A DNA stretch of 64,000 nucleotides, from the NCBI RefSeq assembly GCF_900107685.1, contig NZ_FNRQ01000003.1, positions 124,001-188,000 on the forward strand. The letters are read 5' to 3'. Made by a program: the position numbers and the translations under genes. The stretch is from Paraburkholderia sartisoli (GTDB taxonomy: Bacteria > Pseudomonadota > Gammaproteobacteria > Burkholderiales > Burkholderiaceae). Position 1 is the stretch's first letter, and each line of letters starts with the position of its first letter. The notes under the pieces were generated by a model. The model ran no database searches and had not been told where the DNA came from. It saw only the letters and a list, made by a program, of their open reading frames with translations. Below are positions 16,615 to 25,817 of the stretch, piece after piece.

Positions 16615-17112
16615 ATGAGGACGCTGCGTTTCTTGCAATTCTTTTTCAGGCGAATTTTTATGTCCTTCCCGAAAAAGCGCAGGCGCGCGAAGACGGACGG
16701 CGATGAGTCGTTCCTCGCGGTGCTGCGGCATTTCAAGCCGTTCGGCCAGCTCGACACCAAGATCGCGCGGGCCCGTGCGCAAGACGAACCCGTGCTCTAC
16801 GCTCATGTCCTCCCGGGGCTCGACGTGCTGTTGTGCAGCGTGCGCGGCGCCCATCCTCCTTATCCTGAAGTCGCCGAGTTGCGTCGGCGCTGCATCGAAT
16901 CGATTGCGAATGCGCTGGAGCAGCCGCTCGACGGACTCGAAAACGGCGGCTACTGGTACGAGGCGAACGGCTTCGGCTTTCTGGTGTTCGCGAGCCGGGC
17001 ACGTGCGCGCATCCTGCCCGAGTTCGGCGCGGCGAAGGCCGCCGCCGGTACACATCGCGGCGTGCGCCGGCAGGACGCAGCGGGCGATGCGGCCCCGCGC
17101 TCGCTTCGCTAG
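16615..17112 (+). CDS. Hypothetical protein
   Basis: I do not recognise this 165-residue protein. It starts with an Arg/Phe-rich stretch (RTLRFLQFFFRRIFMSFPKKRRRAK), then a compact mixed domain with conserved-looking PYPEVAELRRRCIESIANAL and GGYWYEANGFGFLVFASR. There is no clear signal peptide or membrane helix. GGGAG 7 bases before the ATG at 16615 supports that start; MSFPKKRR at 16660 is another option. Codon use is like its neighbours. It lies alone between a divergent kinase unit and the convergent AsmA gene. Confidence 0.65.
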   Translation: MRTLRFLQFFFRRIFMSFPKKRRRAKTDGDESFLAVLRHFKPFGQLDTKIARARAQDEPVLYAHVLPGLDVLLCSVRGAHPPYPEVAELRRRCIESIANALEQPLDGLENGGYWYEANGFGFLVFASRARARILPEFGAAKAAAGTHRGVRRQDAAGDAAPRSLR

Positions 17113-17152
17113 CGCTCCGGTTCAAATCCAGCAGACGGTCGTTATTCCAGCG

Positions 17153-17167
17153 CGACAGTGACTGTCG
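17153..17167. repeat. 15-bp perfect palindrome between convergent genes
   Basis: CGACAGT-G-ACTGTCG lies between the ends of the hypothetical gene and the AsmA-like gene. Function unclear; it may be a protein site or a small terminator stem without a T-run. Confidence 0.4.
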
Positions 17168-17230
17168 TTTCACCATGGACGCCTGCTGCACTGTTTATGC
17201 CGTCGCGCAGCGGCGCGGCGACCACGACGC

Positions 17231-19588
17231 TCAACTCCCCTTGTATTGGGCCGCGCTGGCCGGCGACATCCGCATGGCGGGCGCGGACGGCGCCTGAACG
17301 CGCGCCCCGTTTGCCTCCGAGGCCGCCGCGTCCACGCCGCGCGGCGTCTTCATCTTCTGGCCGGGCGGCGGCGCGTCGGGACGCGCACGCATCTGCGTGA
17401 GGAGATCGTTGCACGGAAGCGCCTTGTTGTTGCTTGGCGCGATCAGCGGAATCAACGCGGCGAACGGGTTGAGCAGGCCGAGGCCGATCATCGCGCCGCC
17501 GCGCACCGCCAGCGCCGTCGCGTTCACGCCGACGTGCGGGTCCTTGAACGTTCCCTTCACGTACAGCGGCGAGCGCAGCGAGAAGACACGGAAACCCTTC
17601 GTGTGCGGATGGATGTTGAGGTCCATCGTCTCGTTCTTCAGGTTGATGTTGCCGTCCATGTTGATGACGGCGTCGTCGGTATCGAGCGCGAACACTTTCG
17701 AGTCGAGCACGCCGTTCGTCACGACAAAATCCGCCGCCGCGCAGTTGATCTTCACGTCGCGCTTGCCGAAGAGCTTTTCATAGACGACGTTCGCCACGTT
17801 CAACCCGGCCGCTTCCATGTACAGGCGGCTCACCGTGCCGTCGGTGATCAGCGCCTTCACTTCGCCGTTCGACGTCGCCGCAAGCGTCGCGGGCGAATTG
17901 CCGGTGGCCGAGAGCGCGGCGTCGCCATTCACTTCGCCAAGTGCGCTCTGCATCGTCTTCACGGTCGGGAACAGCTGCTTCAGCTTCAGATGCCGCGCCT
18001 GCGAGCCGACGCGCGCCTTCAGCGGCGTGGTGCTGCCATCGAGGTTGATGTTCGAATCGAGCGTGCCGCCCGCCACGCCGAACCTGAGCGGCTCAAGCGC
18101 GAGCGCGCCGTCCTTCATCACGACGTGCGTGTAGAGATCGGTGATCGGCAGGCCCGGATCCTTGATGATGCGACGGCCGGTGAACTTCACGTCGGCATCG
18201 ATCTCCTTCCAGCGATCCGTGCGGAATTCCTCCACGGGCAACGCCTTGCCGGACGGCTGGTCGGGCGCGGCGCCGCGCTTCGCCTTGCTTGCGTTCGAAT
18301 CGGCGCCGATGATCGGCGCGAGATCCTTGAACTGCAACAGGTTCGACACCAGCACGCCCTGCAGCAGTGGACGCGGCTTCTGCGCGGTGTAAGTCATCGA
18401 TCCGTTCAGATCGCTGCCGCCTACCCGGCCCGTGAAATTTTCGTATTTGAAGACGCCGCCATCCGGCTTGAACTGCCCGATCAGGTGCCCTTCCGTCGCG
18501 TAGGGCGGCGTGTCGGGGAGCGTGACCCCGGTGAACGGATACAGGTGCGCCATGCTCACGCCCTGCAGCCAGAGCCGCAGGTCGATCGCCGCGAGGTGGA
18601 CCGGATCGGTCACGGTGCCGACAACCGCGATCCGCGTATCGCCGACCCGTACGTCGGCCTGGATGGGGAACGGGCGCGTCGTGTCCTGCACGGCGAGCAC
18701 GCCGCCGACCTTCCCGCTGCCCGAAAGCGGCGTCGCGTTATAGGTGCCCTTGAGCGTCCAGCCGATGCCATACGTCGGCGCGCTCCGTTGCGCGCTCGCC
18801 GTGACGGGCACGCTGGCACCGGACACCGCCGCCGTCACCGACGCGCCAGAGACGCCAGCCGGCTCCGATGCAGCCGACGCGGCCGATGCCGCGGAAGCCG
18901 CCGAAGCCGCCGCGACCTGCTTCGCGAGCCTGCTTGCACCCTGCTTGCCCACCACCTGCGCCGACGCATTGCGCGAAGCCTCTTCCTGCGCCTTCATGAC
19001 GTCGCCAATCGGAACCGGTTGCCCGAGCATATCGACGACCATCTGCATGTCGGCCTTCTTCTGCTGGTCGGCGTACGCGATGTTGCCTTTGGCGAACTGG
19101 ATATCATGCAGTTCGAGCTTCCATTCCGACGGGCCCGCAGACGAGGCAATCCTGAACGTCCAGTTGTTGCGCCCGTCGCGAAGCCGCTCCAGATCGATGG
19201 AAGGATTCACGAGATTGATCGCGGGAATGACGATGTCGTGCGCGAGCAGCGGCAGGACCTTGATCTGGAAATCGATTTCATCGAGCGTCGCGAAGTGCGG
19301 CTGCTTCGCCCAGTCGGGATTGCCGACCGTGATGTTTTCAGCGGAAAGGCGCGGCCAGGGCACCCACGCGCGCCATCCGGTCTCGCCGACCGGATGGCGC
19401 CAGCCCAGCTTGAGGTCGCCTTCGATGGCAAACGGGCGACCGATCGCCTGGCTCACCTTGTCGTTGATATACGGACGCGCACGGTTCCAGTCGAACGTCA
19501 GGATGAAAACGACCAGCGCCGCAATGACCACGGCGAGTATCGCCAGCACCCATGCGAAGATTTTTCCGGTCCGTCGCGATACCGCCAT
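17231..19588 (-). CDS. AsmA family protein
   Basis: A 785-residue inner-membrane-anchored periplasmic protein of the AsmA/TamB-like superfamily, linked in enterics to outer-membrane assembly and phospholipid transport between membranes. One N-terminal TM helix (about 9-32) is followed by a long beta-rich region; the C-terminal AsmA_2-like part includes LSATGNSPATLAATSNGEV. A Ser/Ala repeat (SAASAASAASAAS-type, about residues 225-250) forms a flexible insert. GAAGGGA 6 bases before the ATG at 19588 fixes the start. It is divergent from fetA. Confidence 0.9.
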   Translation of the reverse strand: MAVSRRTGKIFAWVLAILAVVIAALVVFILTFDWNRARPYINDKVSQAIGRPFAIEGDLKLGWRHPVGETGWRAWVPWPRLSAENITVGNPDWAKQPHFATLDEIDFQIKVLPLLAHDIVIPAINLVNPSIDLERLRDGRNNWTFRIASSAGPSEWKLELHDIQFAKGNIAYADQQKKADMQMVVDMLGQPVPIGDVMKAQEEASRNASAQVVGKQGASRLAKQVAAASAASAASAASAASEPAGVSGASVTAAVSGASVPVTASAQRSAPTYGIGWTLKGTYNATPLSGSGKVGGVLAVQDTTRPFPIQADVRVGDTRIAVVGTVTDPVHLAAIDLRLWLQGVSMAHLYPFTGVTLPDTPPYATEGHLIGQFKPDGGVFKYENFTGRVGGSDLNGSMTYTAQKPRPLLQGVLVSNLLQFKDLAPIIGADSNASKAKRGAAPDQPSGKALPVEEFRTDRWKEIDADVKFTGRRIIKDPGLPITDLYTHVVMKDGALALEPLRFGVAGGTLDSNINLDGSTTPLKARVGSQARHLKLKQLFPTVKTMQSALGEVNGDAALSATGNSPATLAATSNGEVKALITDGTVSRLYMEAAGLNVANVVYEKLFGKRDVKINCAAADFVVTNGVLDSKVFALDTDDAVINMDGNINLKNETMDLNIHPHTKGFRVFSLRSPLYVKGTFKDPHVGVNATALAVRGGAMIGLGLLNPFAALIPLIAPSNNKALPCNDLLTQMRARPDAPPPGQKMKTPRGVDAAASEANGARVQAPSAPAMRMSPASAAQYKGS

Positions 19589-19690
19589 GAGCATTCCCTT
19601 CCATTTTTCTTTATCGATGGCGCAGCACACGCCGTGCCCGCCCTGCTGCGTCTATCATGACGCACTGCCACACAGCCCGCCCGAAACACC

Positions 19691-20422
19691 ATGCCGGACA
19701 TTCCGATCGTAGAGACCTTCGACCTGTGCCGCCGCGATGCGGAGCGCGGCCAGGTGCTGCTTCAGCCGACTTCGTTTTCGCTCTTCGCCGGCGACCGCGT
19801 CGCCGTTACCGGTCCGTCCGGCTCGGGCAAGAGCGTGTTTCTGCGCGCGCTGGCCCTGCTCGACCCGCTCGATGCAGGCCGCATCGAATGGCATGGCAAA
19901 GCCGTTTCACGGATCAGGATGCCGCAATACCGGCGCCACATCGCGTATATCCGGCAGCGGCCCGCCATTCTCGATGGCACGGTCGAGGACAACCTGCGCT
20001 ATCCGTACACCTTGCGCGCGTATCGCGACGTGCGGTTCGATCGTGAACGCGCGCGTTCGTTCGCGGAACAGGCGGGTCGCGGCGGCGATTTTCTCGACCG
20101 GTACGCAAGCGAGCTGTCCGGCGGCGAGGCGCAGATCACCGCGCTCATCCGCGTGCTGCAACTCGAGCCGGAGGTGCTGCTGTTCGACGAACCGACCGCG
20201 TCGCTCGACCCCGAGTCCTCGCATGCGATCGAAGCGCTCGTCAACGCGTGGCTCGATCCGGCCGATGCGCGGCGCGCTTCGGTGTGGGTCTCGCACGACC
20301 TGGCCCAGGCGGCGCGCGTGAGCGACCGTCATCTCACGATGCGCGCGGGTGTGTTGACCGAAATCACCCAACCCGCTGCGCCGCCGGGTACACAAGGTGA
20401 CGTTCGGGAGGGTACGCGATGA
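19691..20422 (+). CDS. fetA: ABC transporter ATP-binding protein, FetA/YbbL type
   Basis: A 243-residue cytoplasmic ATPase with Walker A GPSGSGKS (41-48), signature LSGGEAQ, Walker B VLLFDEPTASLD and the H-loop VWVSHD. With the overlapping permease it forms the FetAB pair, implicated in iron export and oxidative-stress resistance in E. coli. No substrate-binding gene accompanies it, consistent with an exporter. The stop overlaps the fetB start. Confidence 0.9.
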   Translation: MPDIPIVETFDLCRRDAERGQVLLQPTSFSLFAGDRVAVTGPSGSGKSVFLRALALLDPLDAGRIEWHGKAVSRIRMPQYRRHIAYIRQRPAILDGTVEDNLRYPYTLRAYRDVRFDRERARSFAEQAGRGGDFLDRYASELSGGEAQITALIRVLQLEPEVLLFDEPTASLDPESSHAIEALVNAWLDPADARRASVWVSHDLAQAARVSDRHLTMRAGVLTEITQPAAPPGTQGDVREGTR

Positions 20423-21234
20423 GCCAGGGCCTGCAGAACCTGAGCCTGTGGGACGTCGGTATCGCGGCGCTCCTGATCGTGGTGAACGGCGCGGTATCGG
20501 TGGCGCTGAAGCTCGACCTCGAACGCAAGCTCGCATGGGCGGCGGTTCGCACGGTCGTCCAGCTTCTCGCGATCGGTTACGTGCTCGGCTGGGTGTTCGC
20601 CTACGCCCGCTGGTTCGTGGTCCTGCCGCTGATGATCCTGATGACGCTGATTGCCGGCTTCGCAGGCGCGCAGCGCGGGCTGCGCACCTACGCGGGACAG
20701 CGTGCGGACAGCATCGTGTCGATCTGGGTCAGTTCGTGGCTCGTCGCCGCGGTCGGGCTTTTCGCCGTGATCCGCATTCATCCGTGGTACGAACCGCAAT
20801 ACGCGATTCCGATTCTCGGGATGATCCTCGGCAATACGCTGACCGGTGTCTCGCTGGGCATCGAACGCATGATGGAAGAGCTGACCGCGCGGCGCGATCG
20901 CGTCGACATGGCGCTCGCGCTCGGCGCGACGCGCTGGGAAGCGGCGCAGGGCCCCGCGCGGCAGGCGGTGCGGGCGGGCATGATTCCGACGCTCAACCAG
21001 ATGGCTGTCGTCGGCGTGGTGAGCCTGCCCGGCATGATGACGGGCCAGGTGCTGGCGGGACAATCGCCGCTGCAGGCGGTGCGCTATCAGATCGTGATCA
21101 TGTTCCTGATCGCGGCTTCATCGGCGCTCGGCACGGTGGGCGCCGTGCTGCTCACGTACCGGCGGCTCTTTTCCGCCGAGCACCGGTTCCTCGCGTCGCG
21201 GCTCGTTGACCGCGCGGCGCGCGCGCGACGCTGA
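20419..21234 (+). CDS. fetB: ABC transporter permease, FetB/YbbM (UPF0014) type
   Basis: A 271-residue polytopic inner-membrane protein with about six hydrophobic segments. LDLERKLAWAAVRTVVQLLAIGYVL near the N-terminus and GATRWEAAQGPARQAVRAGMIPTLNQM are UPF0014 hallmarks. Its ATG overlaps the fetA stop by four bases, indicating translational coupling. The partner and likely function are as for FetA. Confidence 0.93.
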   Translation: MSQGLQNLSLWDVGIAALLIVVNGAVSVALKLDLERKLAWAAVRTVVQLLAIGYVLGWVFAYARWFVVLPLMILMTLIAGFAGAQRGLRTYAGQRADSIVSIWVSSWLVAAVGLFAVIRIHPWYEPQYAIPILGMILGNTLTGVSLGIERMMEELTARRDRVDMALALGATRWEAAQGPARQAVRAGMIPTLNQMAVVGVVSLPGMMTGQVLAGQSPLQAVRYQIVIMFLIAASSALGTVGAVLLTYRRLFSAEHRFLASRLVDRAARARR

Positions 21235-21242
21235 AAGCGCAG

Positions 21243-21262
21243 CCGCCGCCGTCAGGCGGCGG
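21243..21262. terminator. GC-rich stem-loop after fetB
   Basis: CCGCCGCC / GGCGGCGG with a GTCA loop, between fetB and the convergent secreted-protein gene. No T-run, so termination is uncertain. Confidence 0.4.
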
Positions 21263-21325
21263 GTTCGGGTTCGCGTTTGCGTCCGGTTCCGCCGGTGCGC
21301 GTGAACACGTCAGCACGTCAACCCG

Positions 21326-21874
21326 TCAGCGCCGCGCCGACACGACGACCTGCGTGCCATCGTTGATCTTGATCGTCTTCGCGGTGCCGTTGGTCTGCAT
21401 CGTGAAGCGGACGACCTGGCTTATCGTCACGTCGTTCGGACACTTGAGCTTCTGGCCGCCGGCCGTCACCGACTTCGTGCCTTTCGGCGTCTGGGCCTGG
21501 AAGTTCATCTGCACGGTGGCGGTGCCGTCACTCGCGACGACCGGCGCGAGGCGCACCTGGGTCTGACGGATCATCGCGCCGTTCGCGTCGACCGGCAGCG
21601 AAGAGTAGTTCGGGCACTGGTCGGAGCCCGGGACGGGGCCACCCGGCGGCACGGTCTTCCACGTGTAGTCGTCCATCTGGCCGGAGCGGATCTGGCGGGT
21701 CTCCTGCGAGTTGCCGAACTGCTTCGACGTGACCTTGACCGTGTACTTGATCGGTCCGTCCATCGCCGACTGCGACGTGACCGTGATTGGCGTCGCGGCC
21801 TGCGACAGCGTCGCAAACCCGCATACGGCTAAAGCAGCAACAGAAACGGCGAAACATCTAAGGCTGGGACTCAT
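21326..21874 (-). CDS. Small secreted protein, possibly DUF6013-like
   Basis: A 182-residue protein with a clear Sec signal peptide (hydrophobic about 8-25, cleavage likely after SQAA). The mature part has repeated beta-strand character and two cysteines (in SDQCPNYSS and KLKCPNDVT) that could form a disulfide in the periplasm. It resembles a Burkholderiales-restricted domain of unknown function; the family name is from memory and unverified. GAGGTG lies just before the ATG. The gene is monocistronic, and no functional clue comes from its neighbours. Confidence 0.75.
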   Translation of the reverse strand: MSPSLRCFAVSVAALAVCGFATLSQAATPITVTSQSAMDGPIKYTVKVTSKQFGNSQETRQIRSGQMDDYTWKTVPPGGPVPGSDQCPNYSSLPVDANGAMIRQTQVRLAPVVASDGTATVQMNFQAQTPKGTKSVTAGGQKLKCPNDVTISQVVRFTMQTNGTAKTIKINDGTQVVVSARR

Positions 21875-22075
21875 ATCGTCACCTCGTTGTTGTGCCGCTG
21901 CGTGCCCGCCAGGCGGTCGCGCAGCCGTTGTTACACGATACGCTACCCGTCTAGTCTACCGCCAGGCGGCAACGCGCGCGCTTCCGGCGAATCGGGTATT
22001 ACCCCGCTTGCGGCGGCGCCATTTCTGTTCCTGCCTGTTCCTGGGTATTCCTGAGTTCGAGTGAGTTCGACCGCG

Positions 22076-23092
22076 TCAGAATCCGCTCAGCACGAGCTTG
22101 CCGATCGCGCGACCCTGTTCGAGCATCGCATGCGCGCGGCGCAGGTTCGCGGCGTTGATCGGGCCGAGGTTCTCGCCGAGCGTCGTGCGCAGCGTGCCGG
22201 CATCGATCAGACGCCCCACTTCGGTCAGCAGCTTGTGCTGCTCGATCATGTCGGGCGTGCCGAACATCGAACGCGTGAACATGAATTCCCAGTGAAACGC
22301 GGCGCTCTTCGCCTTCAGCAGCTCGACGGCGATCGGCGCGCTGTTTTCCACGATCGTGCAGATGCCGCCTTGCGGTTTGATGACAGCGGCGGCGGCCGGA
22401 AAATGCCGGTCGGTGTCGTTGAAGATCAGCACGTAGTCGACCTGTTCGTGACCGAGCGCCTTCAACTGCGCCGGGATGTCCTTGAAGTGATCGACGATAT
22501 GGTCCGCGCCGAGTTCTGTCGCCCACTTCGCCGATTCGGGCCGCGATGCGGTCGCGATCACCTTCAGCTTGCCGAGTTGCTTCGCGAGCTGGATGCCGAT
22601 CGAACCCACGCCGCCCGCGCCGCCGACGATCAGCACCGTCCGTCCGCCGTCCCTGCCTTCCGGCGAAACGCCGAGGCGTGAGAAAAGCGCTTCCCATGCG
22701 GTGATCGCCGTCAGCGGCAACGCCGCCGCGTGCGAGAAATCGAGCGAAGCCGGCTTGCGCCCGACGATCCGCTCGTCGACCAGATGGTATTCGCTGTTCG
22801 CGCCCGGCCGCGTGATGCTACCTGCATAGAACACGGGATCGCCCACCTTGAAGAGCGTGACGTCGGGGCCGACGGCGGCAACCGTTCCGGCTGCGTCCCA
22901 GCCGAGTACGCGAGGCGTGGCCTCGGTCTGGTCCTTCGGCGCGCGCACCTTGGCGTCCACCGGATTCACGGAAATCGCCTCCACCTTGACGAGCAGATCG
23001 TGGCCGGCGGCCTCGGGTCTGGCGATCTCGATGTCGATGAGGGATTCGGGGTTGTCGATGGGCAGATAGCGATGAAGACCGATGGCTTTCAT
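22076..23092 (-). CDS. Zinc-type alcohol dehydrogenase family protein (quinone oxidoreductase-like MDR)
   Basis: A 338-residue medium-chain dehydrogenase/reductase of the zinc-binding alcohol dehydrogenase (ZADH) subgroup. The Rossmann motif is IVGGAGGVGSIGIQLAK; WDAAGTVAAVG and DPVFYAGSI belong to the GroES-like N-terminal domain. The usual catalytic zinc cysteine is absent, so it is probably a zinc-independent NADPH quinone/enone reductase. GGAG 6 bases before the ATG at 23092 rules out the longer start. It is divergent from the LysR gene, the usual arrangement for a regulated target. Confidence 0.88.
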   Translation of the reverse strand: MKAIGLHRYLPIDNPESLIDIEIARPEAAGHDLLVKVEAISVNPVDAKVRAPKDQTEATPRVLGWDAAGTVAAVGPDVTLFKVGDPVFYAGSITRPGANSEYHLVDERIVGRKPASLDFSHAAALPLTAITAWEALFSRLGVSPEGRDGGRTVLIVGGAGGVGSIGIQLAKQLGKLKVIATASRPESAKWATELGADHIVDHFKDIPAQLKALGHEQVDYVLIFNDTDRHFPAAAAVIKPQGGICTIVENSAPIAVELLKAKSAAFHWEFMFTRSMFGTPDMIEQHKLLTEVGRLIDAGTLRTTLGENLGPINAANLRRAHAMLEQGRAIGKLVLSGF

Positions 23093-23261
23093 GGGGAACT
23101 CCTGATTCACGGATTTCAGTTCGAAACGGGCGACCGGCACGCCTAAGCGGGCTTTCTGTTCCTCTATGGCGCGTTCCGGTCGGACTGATGTCATCGTAGG
23201 CCGTTCTTTATTCTTCTAAAACCGCGATAATGACTGAAACATTTTCCTGATTTTCCGAACA

Positions 23262-24200
23262 ATGACCTCTTCTCGACCGCAACGGGAGCGGGAACGGCTC
23301 GATCTGCTCGACGTCGCGCTGTTCGTGCGCGCCGCGCTGCTGAACAACCTCTCGGCGGCCGGGCGTGAATTCGGGCTGTCGGCTGCCGTGGCGAGCGCGC
23401 GGATCGCGAGCCTGGAGCAACTGCTCGGCGCGCGGCTTCTGCACCGTACGACGCGTCGTATCAGTCTCACGCAGGACGGCGAAGCGTTCATGACGCATGC
23501 GCAGACGCTGCTCGATGCCGCCGATACGGCACGCGGCTCGGTCGGCAATGCGCAGTCGGGGCCGCAAGGCCGGCTGCGCGTGACGATGCCTTCGTCGTTC
23601 GGGCGTCAGCACGTGTCGCCCGTGATGCCCACCTTCCTGCGGCAATATCCGGGCGTGAGCATCGACCTGCGCCTGACCGACCAGATGGTCGATCTCGTCG
23701 ACGCCGGGATCGACGTCGCGATCCGGCTCGGTGCGCTGAAGGATTCGTCGCTGGTTGCGCGGCGGCTTGCGGTGAACCGCCGCGTGATCTGCTGCTCGCC
23801 CGCGTATCTGAAGGCGCGCGGCACGCCGCGGCATCCGTCCGATCTCGTCGATCACGAATGCGTGATGCTCTCGGATCAACGCGACTGGGGGTTCGTGACA
23901 CCCACCGGCCGGGTCAACGTGCGCGTACACGGCCGTCTCGCCACCGACAACGGCGAGGTGATCCGCGACGCGTTGCTCGACGGCTTCGGCATCGCGCTGA
24001 AGTCGACGTGGGATGTCGCGGCGCACCTGCGTAGCGGCGAGCTCGTGACGATTCTCGACAACTATCCGCTCGCCGAGACGGTGGCGATCTGGGCGGTGTA
24101 TCCGACGCGCACCTTCGTGCCGCCGAAGACGCTCGCCTTCATCGATTTTCTCGCGGCGCATTTCGGCGATCCGCCGTACTGGGATCAGGCGCCGCGTTAG
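23262..24200 (+). CDS. LysR family transcriptional regulator
   Basis: A 312-residue LTTR. The N-terminal winged helix-turn-helix (about 15-75: SAAGREFGLSAAVASARIASLEQLLGARLL) includes RTTRRISLT; the C-terminal part is a LysR substrate-binding domain of the CrgA-like group. Divergent from the oxidoreductase gene with a 169-bp shared control region, so it most likely regulates that gene and itself. The effector is unknown. No strong Shine-Dalgarno is seen at the ATG at 23262. Confidence 0.9.
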   Translation: MTSSRPQRERERLDLLDVALFVRAALLNNLSAAGREFGLSAAVASARIASLEQLLGARLLHRTTRRISLTQDGEAFMTHAQTLLDAADTARGSVGNAQSGPQGRLRVTMPSSFGRQHVSPVMPTFLRQYPGVSIDLRLTDQMVDLVDAGIDVAIRLGALKDSSLVARRLAVNRRVICCSPAYLKARGTPRHPSDLVDHECVMLSDQRDWGFVTPTGRVNVRVHGRLATDNGEVIRDALLDGFGIALKSTWDVAAHLRSGELVTILDNYPLAETVAIWAVYPTRTFVPPKTLAFIDFLAAHFGDPPYWDQAPR

Positions 24201-24360
24201 CTGTGCGGGTGCGGTGAAGACGTGCGCGCCGTGGCGTTTCGAGCGTGCGCAAACGCTGCGTGATCAGGCTGCAACTTCTTGCGTGGCGCCAGAAAAAGAT
24301 GCAGACGTCGATGCGTCCGCGCGTGGGACTGACGTAGGACAACGTGGAACCAGCGTGAGA

Positions 24361-25599
24361 CTAGCGCACCCGGCAAGGCACGGCCGCATAGCCGCGAAAG
24401 CGCACACGCCCGCCTCTCACCGGCTCGCCGCTCAGCCGGCAGGCCGGAAAGCGCTGCACGAACCGGCCGATCGCGATGCGCGCTTCGAGCCGCGCGAGCG
24501 ACAGCCCCGCGCACTGATGGATGCCAAAACCGAACGCAAGATGCCGGTTGGGCGCGCGGCGAATGTCGAACCGGTCCGGCTCGGCGAACTGCTCCGGATC
24601 GCGATTCGCGGCGCCGATGCACAACGTGACCGGCGTGCCCTTCGCTACCGCGACACCGCCGATTTCCGTGTCGACCGTCGTCATGCGATTGCCCAGCTGG
24701 TTCGAGCTTTCGAAGCGCAGGCATTCTTCCACCGCGCTCGCGATCAGGTCCGGTTCGCGTTGCAGCGCCGCGCGTGCGTCCGGCCATTCGCTGAGCGTGA
24801 CGATACCGTTGCCGATGAGGTTCGTCGTGGTCTCATGACCTGCATTGAGGATGAAGATGCAGTTCTGCAGCAGCTCGACCTCGGAAAGACGCTCGCCGCC
24901 GCTTTCACCTTCAGTTTCACCTTGAATCAGGCGCGTGAGCACGTCGTGCTGCGGATCGCCCGGCGTGCGTCGACGCGCGGCGACGAGGCCCTTCAGATAG
25001 CTCACGAACCCGGTCACCGCGCGATTGCCGCGTTCGAGTTGCGCTTCGGTCGGCGCGGGTTCGAGCGCGCCGAGAATGGCGAGCGACCACTCGCGCAACG
25101 GCGCGCGCTCGCTGTGCGGCACGTCGAGCAGATTGCCGATGACCTCGACCGGAATCGCCGACGCGAACTCGCCGATCAGATCGATCTCGCCGCGTTCGGC
25201 CGCCGCATCGAGCAGGCCGTCGACGAGCCGGATCAGACCCGGCTCCATCGCCGCGATCGCGCGCGCGGTCAGCGCGCCGGCGATCAGCTTGCGCACGCGC
25301 GTGTGCAACGGCGGGTCGTTGAAGACGAGGCTCGTCGTGTGATGCGCGTATAGCGGCGATTCGCCGTATTTCGGCCGGAACTCGACCTTCTTGTCGGAAC
25401 TGAACGTCTTCGGATCGCGATACACGGCCTGCACGTCGCGATAGCGCGTGAGAAAGAGCGAGCCGTCCGGCATGCGCCTGACCGGCTCGTGTGTGCGCAG
25501 CGCGCGATAGACCGGGTAAGGATCGGCATGGAACGCGGGCGTCAGATGGCGAAGGTCGAAATCGCGGACGAGCGCTCGTTCGTCGGTGTCTGAGGGCAT
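24361..25599 (-). CDS. Cytochrome P450
   Basis: A 412-residue soluble bacterial class I-type P450 monooxygenase. The I-helix oxygen-activation motif is AGHETTTN, the K-helix ExxR is in ECLRFES, and the heme-thiolate loop FGFGIHQCAG has C363 as the axial ligand. GGAGA before the ATG at 25599 supports the start over an upstream in-frame Met at 25719. No ferredoxin or reductase gene is adjacent, so electrons must come from elsewhere. The substrate cannot be inferred; neighbours are unrelated. Confidence 0.93.
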   Translation of the reverse strand: MPSDTDERALVRDFDLRHLTPAFHADPYPVYRALRTHEPVRRMPDGSLFLTRYRDVQAVYRDPKTFSSDKKVEFRPKYGESPLYAHHTTSLVFNDPPLHTRVRKLIAGALTARAIAAMEPGLIRLVDGLLDAAAERGEIDLIGEFASAIPVEVIGNLLDVPHSERAPLREWSLAILGALEPAPTEAQLERGNRAVTGFVSYLKGLVAARRRTPGDPQHDVLTRLIQGETEGESGGERLSEVELLQNCIFILNAGHETTTNLIGNGIVTLSEWPDARAALQREPDLIASAVEECLRFESSNQLGNRMTTVDTEIGGVAVAKGTPVTLCIGAANRDPEQFAEPDRFDIRRAPNRHLAFGFGIHQCAGLSLARLEARIAIGRFVQRFPACRLSGEPVRGGRVRFRGYAAVPCRVR

Positions 25600-25817
25600 C
25601 GCGGGTCTCCGGTTGTCGTCTGCTGGCGTTCGTCTGTGCTTTTTTGCCCGGCGCGCGTTGCGTGGATGTTGCGCGGGCGTGCCATCCGTTACGCGAGTAT
25701 GCGGCACCGCTGCGCCCATCCGGCCGAAGCGCTCGCGCCGAACCGTTACAATAACCGGATTTCCCGCGCGTGCATGCGCCCGCCCGATACCCGCCCCGTG
25801 CCTTTACCTGCGTCGTC

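Noticed and set aside
17119..17133. tRNA T-loop-like GGTTCAAATCC
   Set aside because: The flanking bases do not form a T-stem and no acceptor or anticodon arms exist; coincidence.
17246..19660. An 804-codon plus-strand frame opposite the AsmA gene
   Set aside because: Arg/His-rich shadow with no motifs; the minus strand encodes a signal-anchored AsmA protein.
21940..21960. GCTACCCGTCT near 21940 shared with the left inverted repeat
   Set aside because: Only 11 bases match and flanking sequence differs; probably chance.
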